From: Alphaproteobacteria bacterium | GTDB lineage: Bacteria > Pseudomonadota > Alphaproteobacteria > Sphingomonadales > Emcibacteraceae | Assembly: GCA_030428615.1 (NCBI GenBank) | Contig: JAUIDN010000019.1 | Coordinates: 1-64,000, forward strand | Direction of reading: 5' to 3' | Length of the DNA stretch: 64,000 nucleotides | In this document: in pieces, positions 7,424 to 15,570 of the stretch | Layout of the letters: each line of letters begins with the position of its first letter | Position numbering within the stretch: the stretch's first letter is position 1 | Position numbers and translations under genes: made by a program | The notes under the pieces: model-generated | Told to the model about the DNA's origin: nothing | Databases searched by the model: none | Seen by the model: only the letters and a program-made list of their open reading frames with translations

Positions 7424-9036
7424 TCAAAATCTCCGTCTGTAGGTCTGTGTTCGTTGCTTCTAAAATCATTAATCACTGTTAGACTGCTATCCTGATAAAC
7501 ATGGCACGCACCGGAACAATCCCGTAGTTCACTAACCGTGTAGTAAACGGTACTTGGGTTTTCATATTTTTTATGCTCATTCATGTCGTAATCATTGGCA
7601 TGACACGCTGCGCAATCGGGTTGGTAGGCGGCAAACGGCCAGGGGATAACCTGATTATTTGATGTGTGACATTCGTTGCATGCGAGCCTGCCAAAGCCGT
7701 GGTCAGGATAGTTTGCGGACATATGCGAATAATTCGAGAAAACCCAATTGTCCGTCGTATGACATTCATTGCATTCCGCGGTCGTAACAAAATGACCGGC
7801 CCCTTTACCCGTTGCAATTGTACCGTTATGGCAACTTGAACAGGAACCCGTGATGGCATCATGATCAAATGAAACGGTTGTCCAGTTTAACGTTATATGA
7901 CAGAAATCGCAGTCTGCGCCGGTGCTTATGTGATCCATGTCTTTTCCAGTGGCGATTGTTCCATTATGGCAACTCGCGCAATTTCCGATAACCTGTGTGT
8001 GGTCAACATTGACGGTGGTCCAGTTAATTGAAATATGACAGTCTTCACAAACATTTGTTGATGATATATGGCCAGCATTTTTTCCCGTTGCTGTGGTACC
8101 ATTGTGACAAGTTGCGCAGCTACCCAGAACATGAGTATGGTCAACATTGGTCACGGGGGTCCACGCATTGGTAGTATGACAATCCTCGCACACGTTCGTT
8201 GTCAGAATATGAGTTGCGTTCTTCCCCGTGGCGATTGTTCCATTATGGCAGCTGACACAGTTGCCGGTAACTTCATCGTGAGTGAATGTTGCGGGAAGCC
8301 AGGCGTTGGTTATATGGCATTCATCGCAATTGTTGCTTGAAGGAATATGATTTACTGATTTCCCTGACGCTATACTGCCATTGTGGCAACTTGAACAATT
8401 TCCGATAACTTCATCATGATCAACCCGTGTGATTGATTGCCAGTCATTTACCACGTGGCATCCTTCACAATTTTGAGTAGACAATATATGGCTTGGATCT
8501 TTTCCTGTTGCGATTGTGCCATTATGACAACTGACGCAGCTCCCGGTTATACCGTCATGGTCAAATCGCGCATTTGTGAACACTGTCGTAATGTGACAGT
8601 CTTCACACTGATTGGAGCTTTGAACATGGGTAGGGTTTTTGCCTTCGGCGATGATACCATTGTGGCAGCTTTGACAGTCCCCAAGTACCGAGCCGTGATC
8701 CATGCGCAAGAGACTTTCCCAAGCGTTTGAGGTATGGCAATCATCACATTCATCCAGAGTTTGAATGTGATTTATGGGCTTTTCTGACGCTGCGATACTA
8801 CCTGCACGATCATGACAGCTTACGCAGCGGGTTGGCGTTCCCACAAAAACACCATTAACATGGCAGCTGTCACATTCAAGATTTTGATGTAATCCTTCAA
8901 GGGGAAATCCTGTTGTGAAATGGTCAAATTCCGTCTGGGCTTGGGCCGTATATTGTCCTTGTGGCACCGCAAGAATAATAAGCGAAAATGCCAGTATTGA
9001 TAGTGATACAATTGTTAAGGTTTTGAACCTGATCAT
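7420..9036 (-). CDS. Secreted multihaem c-type cytochrome, 20 haem-binding motifs
   Basis: 538-residue protein with an N-terminal signal peptide (hydrophobic 8-24, likely cut after AQA) and 19 CxxCH motifs plus one CxxxCH (CSGACH) near the C-terminus. The body is about eight tandem copies of a 46-47 residue unit with two haem motifs, typified by CVSCHNGTIATGK and CEDCH. Paired His residues in the spacers (DHDxVxG, HIxTT) can supply distal ligands. Such linear haem wires belong to the cytochrome c3/c7-like multihaem class and move electrons through the periplasm or across the outer membrane. It overlaps the preceding cytochrome gene and the following barrel gene by four bases each, so the three are translationally coupled. 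Residue count and haem density rule out a simple soluble cytochrome. The electron partner is unknown. Confidence 0.88.
   Translation of the reverse strand: MIRFKTLTIVSLSILAFSLIILAVPQGQYTAQAQTEFDHFTTGFPLEGLHQNLECDSCHVNGVFVGTPTRCVSCHDRAGSIAASEKPINHIQTLDECDDCHTSNAWESLLRMDHGSVLGDCQSCHNGIIAEGKNPTHVQSSNQCEDCHITTVFTNARFDHDGITGSCVSCHNGTIATGKDPSHILSTQNCEGCHVVNDWQSITRVDHDEVIGNCSSCHNGSIASGKSVNHIPSSNNCDECHITNAWLPATFTHDEVTGNCVSCHNGTIATGKNATHILTTNVCEDCHTTNAWTPVTNVDHTHVLGSCATCHNGTTATGKNAGHISSTNVCEDCHISINWTTVNVDHTQVIGNCASCHNGTIATGKDMDHISTGADCDFCHITLNWTTVSFDHDAITGSCSSCHNGTIATGKGAGHFVTTAECNECHTTDNWVFSNYSHMSANYPDHGFGRLACNECHTSNNQVIPWPFAAYQPDCAACHANDYDMNEHKKYENPSTVYYTVSELRDCSGACHVYQDSSLTVINDFRSNEHRPTDGDFD
7760..8830 (-). 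repeat. Eight tandem ~140-bp coding repeats in the 20-haem cytochrome
   Basis: Period of about 138-141 bp, each unit encoding one CxxCHNGTIATGK-type and one CEDCH-type haem site. Neighbouring units are similar at DNA level (the NGTIATGK codons recur near 7815, 7956, 8092, 8235, 8370, 8512 and 8648), so recent internal duplication is likely and copy number may vary between strains. Confidence 0.75.
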
Positions 9037-10616
9037 CTTCGCATCCTTACGGTTTTGAAATTATCGGTAATGTGGCATTGCTCACATTCGCTACCAAACC
9101 TCCCGCGATGAATGTCATCATCATTGTGGCAACTGACGCAATCAGTGGAAAGGGATGAATATCCAACGGTAGAGGTTGAAGCGGTATGGCAGGCAGCGCA
9201 CACCAAATCGGTGTGTGACCCGTCCAAGGGAAATTTTGTTTGAACATTATGATCAAATTGCCAGAAATCCCAGCCATTGGGGTTGTGGCAGGTCTCACAT
9301 GTCTCACCGAACGTATTTTTATGAACGTCTTCTTCAATGTGGCAAGAGGAACAATTTATTGATACCCCTGCAAATTCCTGAGAAATATGGCAATCATCAC
9401 ATGCGGTAATCGAATGAAGCCCCACAAGAGGAAACCTCGTAAAATCATGATCAAACGAAATCTCAGAATTCCATGCTTTTTCAGTATGGCAATCATTGCA
9501 ATTCTGCCCCAGCTTGCCATTATGAACATCATCGGTGATATGGCAGTCGACGCACTGGGTTCCTATAATATCATCCGCAGGTTGATTGCCTCTGTGGCAC
9601 GAAAAGCAAGACGCCTGCTGATGTGCTCCGGCAAGGACAAATTTTGTGTCGGTATCATGATTAAAGTCGGTTTTTTGCCAACTGCTTTCTGAATGACATG
9701 CCGCACAGTCAGTACCGTTTTGGCCGCGATGAATGTCAATGCTTAAATGGCAATCCACACATGCTGTCGGAACCACCTGTTCGGGGGAAGTTGACGTATG
9801 ACACGCTTCACAGTCGATAGTTTCGTGTTTTCCCTTAAGCGTGAACTTGGAATGTTGCCCATGATCAAATGTGATGGGTTTCCATCGCTCTTCGGTATGG
9901 CATGTAGCACAATCCGTGCCGAAGCGACCTTCATGGTCGTCGTTATTGATATGGCAAGAAATACATGGCGTTGGGGTTTGATTATACCGCACATCGGGAT
10001 GGCAACTATTACACGTGACATCCATATGCCCGCCGCGCAATGGGAAATTTGTTTGATTGTGATTAAACTTTACTTCCTGCCAGTTGTTAGTGGTATGGCA
10101 ATCTGAACAATTTTCTCCCATCTCGCCCTGATGACTGTCATCTTCTTTATGGCAGGAAATACAGGTACTTGTTGCCTCATAATATTTTTTATCAGCGGTG
10201 TGACATTCAACACATTGAGCCGTTTGATGACCACCCGTGAGCGCAAAATCGGTAAATGAATGATCGAATGTTTCACGGTTCATACCGACTATATCAAATT
10301 CCCGTCCTTCATGATCAGTATGACAGCTGCTGCATTCTGAAGCTGAAACAAGAGGGTTTCGACCATGAAAGCCGCTTTTGGCGGACATGTCAGACCCGAT
10401 ATTTTTGTGACATTCTAAACACAAGGTGTCTTGTCTGGTCTGATCAAGGGGAGAATGGCAACTGGCGCAATTATCTTCATACTCAGCATGATCAGCAGCA
10501 AGCGGTCCGGGCATTACCAAGGTTTCCAGTTGATTTAAAATCTGTGCATTGACCATTGTGCAGCTGTACAGAAGCACAAAAATAAGGGAGATGAAAAAGC
10601 GATTAAAATGTCCCAA
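9033..10616 (-). CDS. Secreted multihaem c-type cytochrome, 21 haem-binding motifs
   Basis: About 527 residues from the chosen start, with 21 CxxCH motifs and a signal peptide ending near VNAQ. Sequence repeats every 65-70 residues with three haems each and the recurrent spacer pattern 'F-H-x-x-T-x-F-x-L-x-G-x-H', which supplies axial histidines. This is the cytochrome c3-like multihaem class. I start at the TTG at 10616: it follows AGGGAG by a six-base spacer and immediately precedes GHFNRFFISLIFVLL, a clean signal peptide. An ATG at 10652 would overlap the upstream membrane gene and lacks a ribosome site, and the still longer frame to 10787 adds 57 non-signal residues. Ten bases separate it from the upstream stop and four bases overlap the next cytochrome. 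Likely periplasmic half of an electron wire. Confidence 0.85.
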   Translation of the reverse strand: MGHFNRFFISLIFVLLYSCTMVNAQILNQLETLVMPGPLAADHAEYEDNCASCHSPLDQTRQDTLCLECHKNIGSDMSAKSGFHGRNPLVSASECSSCHTDHEGREFDIVGMNRETFDHSFTDFALTGGHQTAQCVECHTADKKYYEATSTCISCHKEDDSHQGEMGENCSDCHTTNNWQEVKFNHNQTNFPLRGGHMDVTCNSCHPDVRYNQTPTPCISCHINNDDHEGRFGTDCATCHTEERWKPITFDHGQHSKFTLKGKHETIDCEACHTSTSPEQVVPTACVDCHLSIDIHRGQNGTDCAACHSESSWQKTDFNHDTDTKFVLAGAHQQASCFSCHRGNQPADDIIGTQCVDCHITDDVHNGKLGQNCNDCHTEKAWNSEISFDHDFTRFPLVGLHSITACDDCHISQEFAGVSINCSSCHIEEDVHKNTFGETCETCHNPNGWDFWQFDHNVQTKFPLDGSHTDLVCAACHTASTSTVGYSSLSTDCVSCHNDDDIHRGRFGSECEQCHITDNFKTVRMRR

Positions 10617-10626
10617 CCTTTTCTCC

Positions 10627-11454
10627 CTAATACCAATGTACGGCGATAACATGGACGATCGCTGCCACAACCAGCATGAAAAATAACGGTAGGTGCAAAA
10701 CATGCCATAACGCAAACATGCGCTCATAAAACGAGAATTCGACAACTTTTCTTGCACGGTTGAGATAATTATTGGCTTCGCGAACAATGATCTTTACCGT
10801 CTTCTTTTTCTCTTCTTTTGTCAGGCTCGTTTCCGCACTAACGGAATTTAACCTTTCAAACGTTGATTTTCGTAGTTTTCTGACCAGCAATCTTGATCTC
10901 AGACCAACGGTCATGATCCTCAGGAAGCTATGGAATATTCCTTTTGTTGGCATCAGCACATGGTCCACGAACTCAAATAATTCTTCCCCCGCCTGTGGAT
11001 TAAGTTTTAAAAGTGATGACAGGTTTTCCTGATTTGTTCGCAGGCGGTTTGTTAATTCTGCGAGTTCAATTTTTTGTCCATAAAGGCCGTGGTGAATTTT
11101 TGTATAAATATAACGACCGATTACACCGCTCGCTGAAACGATTAGCATTGAAAACAGAGCTACATTGCTATTCGTAGACCCAAGACTAAAGTTCGCGTGA
11201 AATAATATAAGTAGGGGGCCGAGAACCCCCAACATCATATGAAACCCAAACCATATTTTTACACTGCCGATTACATTCAAAAACCGTATCCTCTTTCGAA
11301 GTGGATAAAGGAGTAAAGCCAGCATCATGCTGCCCCCAACGATACCGAACATGTATCCAACCCCTTCTTCGGCATTGTAATATTCATATTCAGATAGACG
11401 GTAACCAACAAATAACGCAGAAAGCACTGCCAGACCAAAACCGTAGGGCAGCAA
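10627..11454 (-). CDS. Polytopic membrane protein, candidate b-haem or quinone module of the cytochrome operon
   Basis: At least 275 residues. Four hydrophobic segments at the N-terminal side (about 3-20, 33-50, 65-90, 98-117) carry histidines at helix-relevant positions (FHMM, FHANF), followed by a basic, charged cytoplasmic stretch (about 125-235) and a C-terminal helix WHVLHLPLFFMLVVAAIVHV with three more His. The histidine spacing resembles di-haem b-type membrane cytochromes (ferric-reductase or NapC-partner-like), but I do not recognise a named family. It probably passes electrons from the Fe-S flavoprotein or quinol to the multihaem cytochromes. The start is unclear: the TTG at 11454 lacks a ribosome site, and the open frame continues in phase to 11583 with plausible sequence (NKPFGTKVAAKPPFKIGRFFW) but no ATG/GTG/TTG with a good site; an ATT near 11568 downstream of AAAGGA is possible. 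Confidence 0.65.
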   Translation of the reverse strand: MLPYGFGLAVLSALFVGYRLSEYEYYNAEEGVGYMFGIVGGSMMLALLLYPLRKRIRFLNVIGSVKIWFGFHMMLGVLGPLLILFHANFSLGSTNSNVALFSMLIVSASGVIGRYIYTKIHHGLYGQKIELAELTNRLRTNQENLSSLLKLNPQAGEELFEFVDHVLMPTKGIFHSFLRIMTVGLRSRLLVRKLRKSTFERLNSVSAETSLTKEEKKKTVKIIVREANNYLNRARKVVEFSFYERMFALWHVLHLPLFFMLVVAAIVHVIAVHWY

Positions 11455-11593
11455 ATTCCAGAAAAAACGACCAATTTTAAACGGCGGTTTCGCGGCAACT
11501 TTTGTGCCAAACGGCTTATTTATAAGCCCTTCATTTGATGCTTGTATGTTTTGATTAATATGAGTAATGGCTAAAATTATCCTTTATAGTTCA

Positions 11594-13459
11594 TTAAAAA
11601 ATGTCCCGTATCCACGACCGGGAAGAAGAATATTCTTCAATTAAAGCATAAAGTTCCCTGTCTTCAGCGTGGACAACGGTCAATGCTTTTTCTTTTCTTT
11701 TGTTACTGATGCGGGGGTTAGCGCCGTTTTTGAGCAAGGTATCCGCTACTTTAAAATGTCGCCCGCGAACAGCCATTATGAGCGCTGTATCCCCTACATT
11801 ATTTTTCTGGTCCAGATTTTTAAAAGGGACTAAAATTTCAACGATTGACGAAAACCCATTTTCTGCAGCGAGCATCAACGCAGAATTATTCTCGTCCGTT
11901 AATGAGAAAACATTTGCTCCTCCTTCAATAAGGTATTTTGATATTGATGTCTGATTGTTAAGGACGCTGTGAACCAATGCGGTCCGACCAAAATCATCTT
12001 TTAATTCAATATCTGCCTTGTTCTCCAGCAAATTTTTTACGGCTTTCTGATTTCCGGATTTTGAAGCAATCATCAATGCAGTAAGTCCATGTTCATCCGT
12101 TGCATTAACATCTGCACCATTGGCAATTAAGGAATTAATGATCTCATCATCCAGCTTGGAAGCCATGGTGATGAGCGGCGAAATTCCGGATTGATTATTT
12201 ATCGTAATATCGTTCTTAAAAAATAACTCCGCAATCTCAAGTCTCTCCATAGCAAGTGACTGATTAAGCATATTTTCCAGAAAAGATTTACATTCTGGTT
12301 TTTTGATAATTGGAGAAATCAACGCTTTTACGCTTAATGGGCTGTCTGATTTAATTGATAATAATAAAGGATTAACATCGCTTGGCGAACAGTCCACTTT
12401 CGCACCTGCAGAGAGCAATATTTCAATGATAGCAGCATGCCCACCCCGCGCTGCAAGGCTTAATGCCGTCATACCAGAAGTATCTTTTTGCTCAAGATCG
12501 GTGCTTGAATTCAGCGCGGTTTTTACGGCCATGACATCTCCCCGCCATACCCCGTACATTAGCGGCGACCAATTTCTTTGGTTCTCTGGCTTGGACGACA
12601 ACAGTTGCTTCTTTTGGTCTTCTTTTTTCGTCTTGATTTGCATAGCCAGCTTTTCACCGCCAGCCTTCCTGATCATAGTAATGAGAACCTCGTTCTTGGA
12701 TCCCATCGCAATGTCATAAGCGGATTTTCCCTCTGTGTTTCTAAAAAAAAGGTCAGCCCCTTTTTGGGTTAGCAATCTGACGGCCTTGATATTTTCACGT
12801 GCCACAGCAATGATAAGCGGCGAAGAACTGTTTTTATCCAAAATATTTACATCGCCACCGTGCTCCAAAATCATTTGAACATTTTCTGTATTGTTTAGTG
12901 TTGTTGCGATCATAAGTGCTGTATCGCTTACATTATTCTGAAGATTTGGATCGGCATCCTGATCCAGTAAATATTTAACGGCAGCATTTTGATTGCTCCG
13001 GACCGCTTCCATCAACGGTGTTGTGCCGAATTTATCCTGGTGATTTACATTAACGCCTGCGTCAATTAATTGACTGATAGCTTCAATATCACCATTTCGA
13101 GACGCTTTTAAAAGTTTATCTTCCGGGTGGTTGATTGGATGAGCGGTGGAATTCAGCCTATCAAGCTTTTTTATTGCCTTCGGGTGACCCAACTCTGCTG
13201 CTTTTTGAAACCAATGTGCGGCAAGCGCATCATTCTTTGTAACACCACTACCGGAACTCAACATACTGGCTGTTCGGTATTGGGCTTCAGCGTTTCCCAG
13301 CTCCGCTTCGGCTAGAAATAACTCATAAGCCTTCTCAAAATTCCGATTGCGGGCAGCAAAAAGGGCTTCTTCCATTGAAGCGGCGGCGGGCACAACGCTT
13401 ATCAGAAAAGCGACCGCTGTCATCAAAATTAATTCGAGTTCTCGACCAGTACTCTTCAT
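11594..13459 (-). CDS. Secreted Sel1/ankyrin-repeat protein
   Basis: 621 residues with a signal peptide (hydrophobic 10-27, cleavage near AAA). Residues about 30-105 contain Sel1-like repeats (NAEAQYRTASMLSSG, ALAAHWFQKAAELGHPKAIK). The rest is ankyrin repeats, around 13-14 units of about 33 residues (for example GTTPLMEAVRSNQNAAVKYL; GLTALMIASKSGNQKAVKNL). Such solenoids are protein-binding scaffolds. Because it is exported, it probably works in the periplasm, perhaps organising the cytochromes; no catalytic motif is visible. The ATG follows directly after the TAG of the upstream oxidoreductase gene (TAGATG), so it is co-translated with it. Ankyrin domains in periplasmic proteins are known (AnkB, catalase partners), hence an alternative role in oxidative-stress protection. 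Confidence 0.85.
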   Translation of the reverse strand: MKSTGRELELILMTAVAFLISVVPAAASMEEALFAARNRNFEKAYELFLAEAELGNAEAQYRTASMLSSGSGVTKNDALAAHWFQKAAELGHPKAIKKLDRLNSTAHPINHPEDKLLKASRNGDIEAISQLIDAGVNVNHQDKFGTTPLMEAVRSNQNAAVKYLLDQDADPNLQNNVSDTALMIATTLNNTENVQMILEHGGDVNILDKNSSSPLIIAVARENIKAVRLLTQKGADLFFRNTEGKSAYDIAMGSKNEVLITMIRKAGGEKLAMQIKTKKEDQKKQLLSSKPENQRNWSPLMYGVWRGDVMAVKTALNSSTDLEQKDTSGMTALSLAARGGHAAIIEILLSAGAKVDCSPSDVNPLLLSIKSDSPLSVKALISPIIKKPECKSFLENMLNQSLAMERLEIAELFFKNDITINNQSGISPLITMASKLDDEIINSLIANGADVNATDEHGLTALMIASKSGNQKAVKNLLENKADIELKDDFGRTALVHSVLNNQTSISKYLIEGGANVFSLTDENNSALMLAAENGFSSIVEILVPFKNLDQKNNVGDTALIMAVRGRHFKVADTLLKNGANPRISNKRKEKALTVVHAEDRELYALIEEYSSSRSWIRDIF

Positions 13460-14773
13460 CTATGCGGTTCCATACTTTGTTTCGACGTTAATACCGATTT
13501 CCTTCAAAAAGGAAGTTGGTAAAATACCCCCCGCACAAACAATGATGCCATCATTCTTTAGCGTCATTTCAACGCCATCCTGCTCAAGGGTGACGCTATC
13601 TTCATTTATAGATTTAACTGTTGAGGACAGTATCAAATTTAACCGCCCCTCGCTTTGCGCTATATCAACATTCTGGCGATTTTTCTGCTTTGCCCGTCCA
13701 AACGCTTCCTTGCGATATGATAAACTCACAGTCGTGCCATCCACGCATGAGATGGCCGCAGCAGCTTCAAGGGCACTGTCCCCACCACCGACGACAAGAA
13801 CATGCTTATTCGCGTATTGCTCCGGATCAATCAAATTATAAACTACCTTTTCCTGATCTTCTCCGGGCACACCCAATTTACGTGGTGTTCCACGTCGTCC
13901 AATAGCGAGCAAAATACTTTTGGCAACATAATTATTTTTTTCAGTTTTTATCGAAAAAACGCCATCTTTTCTGTCGACATGGATGACCCTTTCACCATAT
14001 TGGATTTTGAGATCGGTTTTTGCTTTTACTTCCTGCCAGAACTCCAATAATTTTTCTTTAGTTGTTTCCCGAAAATTCGCTTTGCCGTAAATTGGCAGTT
14101 TAACCGGCTGCGTCATAACCACTTTCCCCCGCGGATAATGAGCCACCGTGCCACCAAAACTTTCCTGTTCAAGCGTTACAAAGGAAAGCTTTTTCTCAAG
14201 TGCCGCTAATGAGGCAGAAAACCCGGAAGGTCCCGCCCCAACGATTAACACATCTAATGCACCGTCTGCCTTCTGATCTCTTATTCGTTCGGTGACATTA
14301 TTCAACGCCTGTTTACCCTGCTCAACGGCGTTTCTGATAAGTCCCATTCCGCCCAACTCACCGGCGATAAATATACCAGGTACATTGGTTTCAAAATTTG
14401 CATCTACATGAGGGATATCAACGCCACGTTTTTCGGTACCGAAAACAAGATCAATCGCATCAAACGGGCATGCTTTCTGGCAGGCCCCGTGGCCGATACA
14501 GTGGGTGGGAGCAACCAGTTCTGCTTTGCCGTTTATTATACCAAGAATATCCCCTTCCGGACAGGCCGTTACACAAGCAGCGCACCCTAAACATTTATTG
14601 GCATCAATAACGGGATGAAGTGAATGCGGCTCGATTAAACCCGCTTCAATTTCCTGAATTTTGCGTGCCTGACTTTGACGCTCGTGATACCGTTTTTTTA
14701 ACAAATATATTGCAAAAAAAGTGAATGCCAGCAGGCCATATATAAGCCAGTTCTTCTGATATAGTTCCGTCAT
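13460..14773 (-). CDS. Membrane-anchored Fe-S/FAD NAD(P)-dependent oxidoreductase
   Basis: 437 residues. One N-terminal membrane helix (about 9-25) anchors a ferredoxin-like domain with CLGCAACVTACP (Cys 61, 64, 67, 71) and CIGHGACQKACP (Cys 92, 98, 102, with His 95 where the second Cys is expected). A thioredoxin-reductase-like flavoprotein follows: FAD-binding GAGPSG at 179-184 and a second Rossmann motif VVGGGDSALEAA for NAD(P)H. No CxxC redox pair of thioredoxin reductase is present. The segment VDANFETNVPGIFIAGE, normally at the very end of such flavoproteins, stands before the FAD domain, a permuted arrangement. First gene of the operon, so likely the entry point: NAD(P)H or a soluble donor to Fe-S centres, then the membrane protein and cytochromes. 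The direction of flow could be reversed. Confidence 0.78.
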   Translation of the reverse strand: MTELYQKNWLIYGLLAFTFFAIYLLKKRYHERQSQARKIQEIEAGLIEPHSLHPVIDANKCLGCAACVTACPEGDILGIINGKAELVAPTHCIGHGACQKACPFDAIDLVFGTEKRGVDIPHVDANFETNVPGIFIAGELGGMGLIRNAVEQGKQALNNVTERIRDQKADGALDVLIVGAGPSGFSASLAALEKKLSFVTLEQESFGGTVAHYPRGKVVMTQPVKLPIYGKANFRETTKEKLLEFWQEVKAKTDLKIQYGERVIHVDRKDGVFSIKTEKNNYVAKSILLAIGRRGTPRKLGVPGEDQEKVVYNLIDPEQYANKHVLVVGGGDSALEAAAAISCVDGTTVSLSYRKEAFGRAKQKNRQNVDIAQSEGRLNLILSSTVKSINEDSVTLEQDGVEMTLKNDGIIVCAGGILPTSFLKEIGINVETKYGTA

Positions 14774-15052
14774 AAATTATGTTCTTAATATTACGAATGA
14801 TTATTATTTAATATATTAAATATAAGTACTTAGCACGCGAACTACAGCGCACCCTCCCATTAAAAAGTGACCAATTTATGACACATTTTTGGTCTAAGCC
14901 AATCTACGATAGGGCGCATGTCCGATTTTATGACGAAGGTAACAATAAATCCTTATTAATAGATAAAATTAAATATAATAGTAAATGTTAAAGTAACGTA
15001 CGGTGGTACAGAATTTGAATGCGACTTTATCAATATGGAAGCGAAACAATAT
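14774..15052. promoter_or_regulatory. Divergent promoter region between the cytochrome operon and ccmG/ccmI genes
   Basis: About 280 bases, very AT-rich near both genes. It must contain promoters for both divergent units. I see no convincing FNR (TTGAT-N4-ATCAA), sigma-54 or ArsR-type operator, so regulation cannot be assigned. Shared control of maturation and structural genes is plausible from the layout. Confidence 0.5.
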
Positions 15053-15568
15053 ATGAGACGATATTTACTACTTATTCCCGGCGTCATTTTCATGGTCCAG
15101 ATATACTGGATCACGGTAAATAATAGTCAAAATGATACATTTGTTGTTCCCTTTGATCACATACCCGACTTTACGTTACCGTCACTTGACATTGATGAGG
15201 TTGTAATAAGTGAAGAAGATGTCGGGCATCAAAAGATTAGAGTAATAAATTTTTTTGCATCCTGGTGCGGACCATGCAAAGTCGAGCATCCATTTTTACT
15301 GGAGTTGGCGGATGAAGATGTTGATATGCTCGGAATTGCGTTTCAGGATGGTAAAGAACAGGCAAAACAATTCCTCATTGCCGCAGAAAACCCCTATCTG
15401 ATGACTGCTCTTGATCAAAACGGCACTTTGGGTTTGGATTGGGGCATAGACAGCATTCCGCAAACTTATCTGCTGAATGAAAACGGCAAAGTAATTTATC
15501 ACAAATCCGGTCGCTTACGCAGGGAAGATTTGGATAATATCGTCCTGCCATTACTTAAAAGGAACTGA
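15053..15568 (+). CDS. ccmG: CcmG/DsbE-like thiol:disulfide oxidoreductase
   Basis: About 171-residue membrane-tethered periplasmic thioredoxin. An N-terminal anchor (RRYLLLIPGVIFMVQIYWIT) precedes the thioredoxin fold with the active site ASWCGPC and the CcmG-type segment WGIDSIPQTYLLN containing the cis-proline. CcmG keeps apocytochrome CxxCH cysteines reduced for haem ligation. I prefer the ATG at 15053 because GGAAG lies 11 bases upstream; an in-frame ATG at 15035 lacks a ribosome site. Two bases separate it from the ccmI-like gene. Placed divergently from an operon encoding 41 haem sites, it may be a dedicated maturation factor. Other Ccm genes are not in the window, and a generic TlpA-type reductase is the alternative. 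Confidence 0.78.
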   Translation: MRRYLLLIPGVIFMVQIYWITVNNSQNDTFVVPFDHIPDFTLPSLDIDEVVISEEDVGHQKIRVINFFASWCGPCKVEHPFLLELADEDVDMLGIAFQDGKEQAKQFLIAAENPYLMTALDQNGTLGLDWGIDSIPQTYLLNENGKVIYHKSGRLRREDLDNIVLPLLKRN

Positions 15569-15570
15569 AT

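Noticed and set aside
7760-8830. Regular ~140-bp repeats resembling a CRISPR-like array
   Set aside because: The period, coding frame and in-frame CxxCH motifs show they are protein repeats; no 25-40 base direct repeats with unique spacers exist.
13460-14773. Thioredoxin reductase identity for the Fe-S flavoprotein
   Set aside because: The redox-active CxxC is absent and ferredoxin motifs plus a membrane anchor are added.
14774-15052. FNR or sigma-54 box for the cytochrome operon
   Set aside because: No acceptable TTGAT-N4-ATCAA or GG-N10-GC match was seen.
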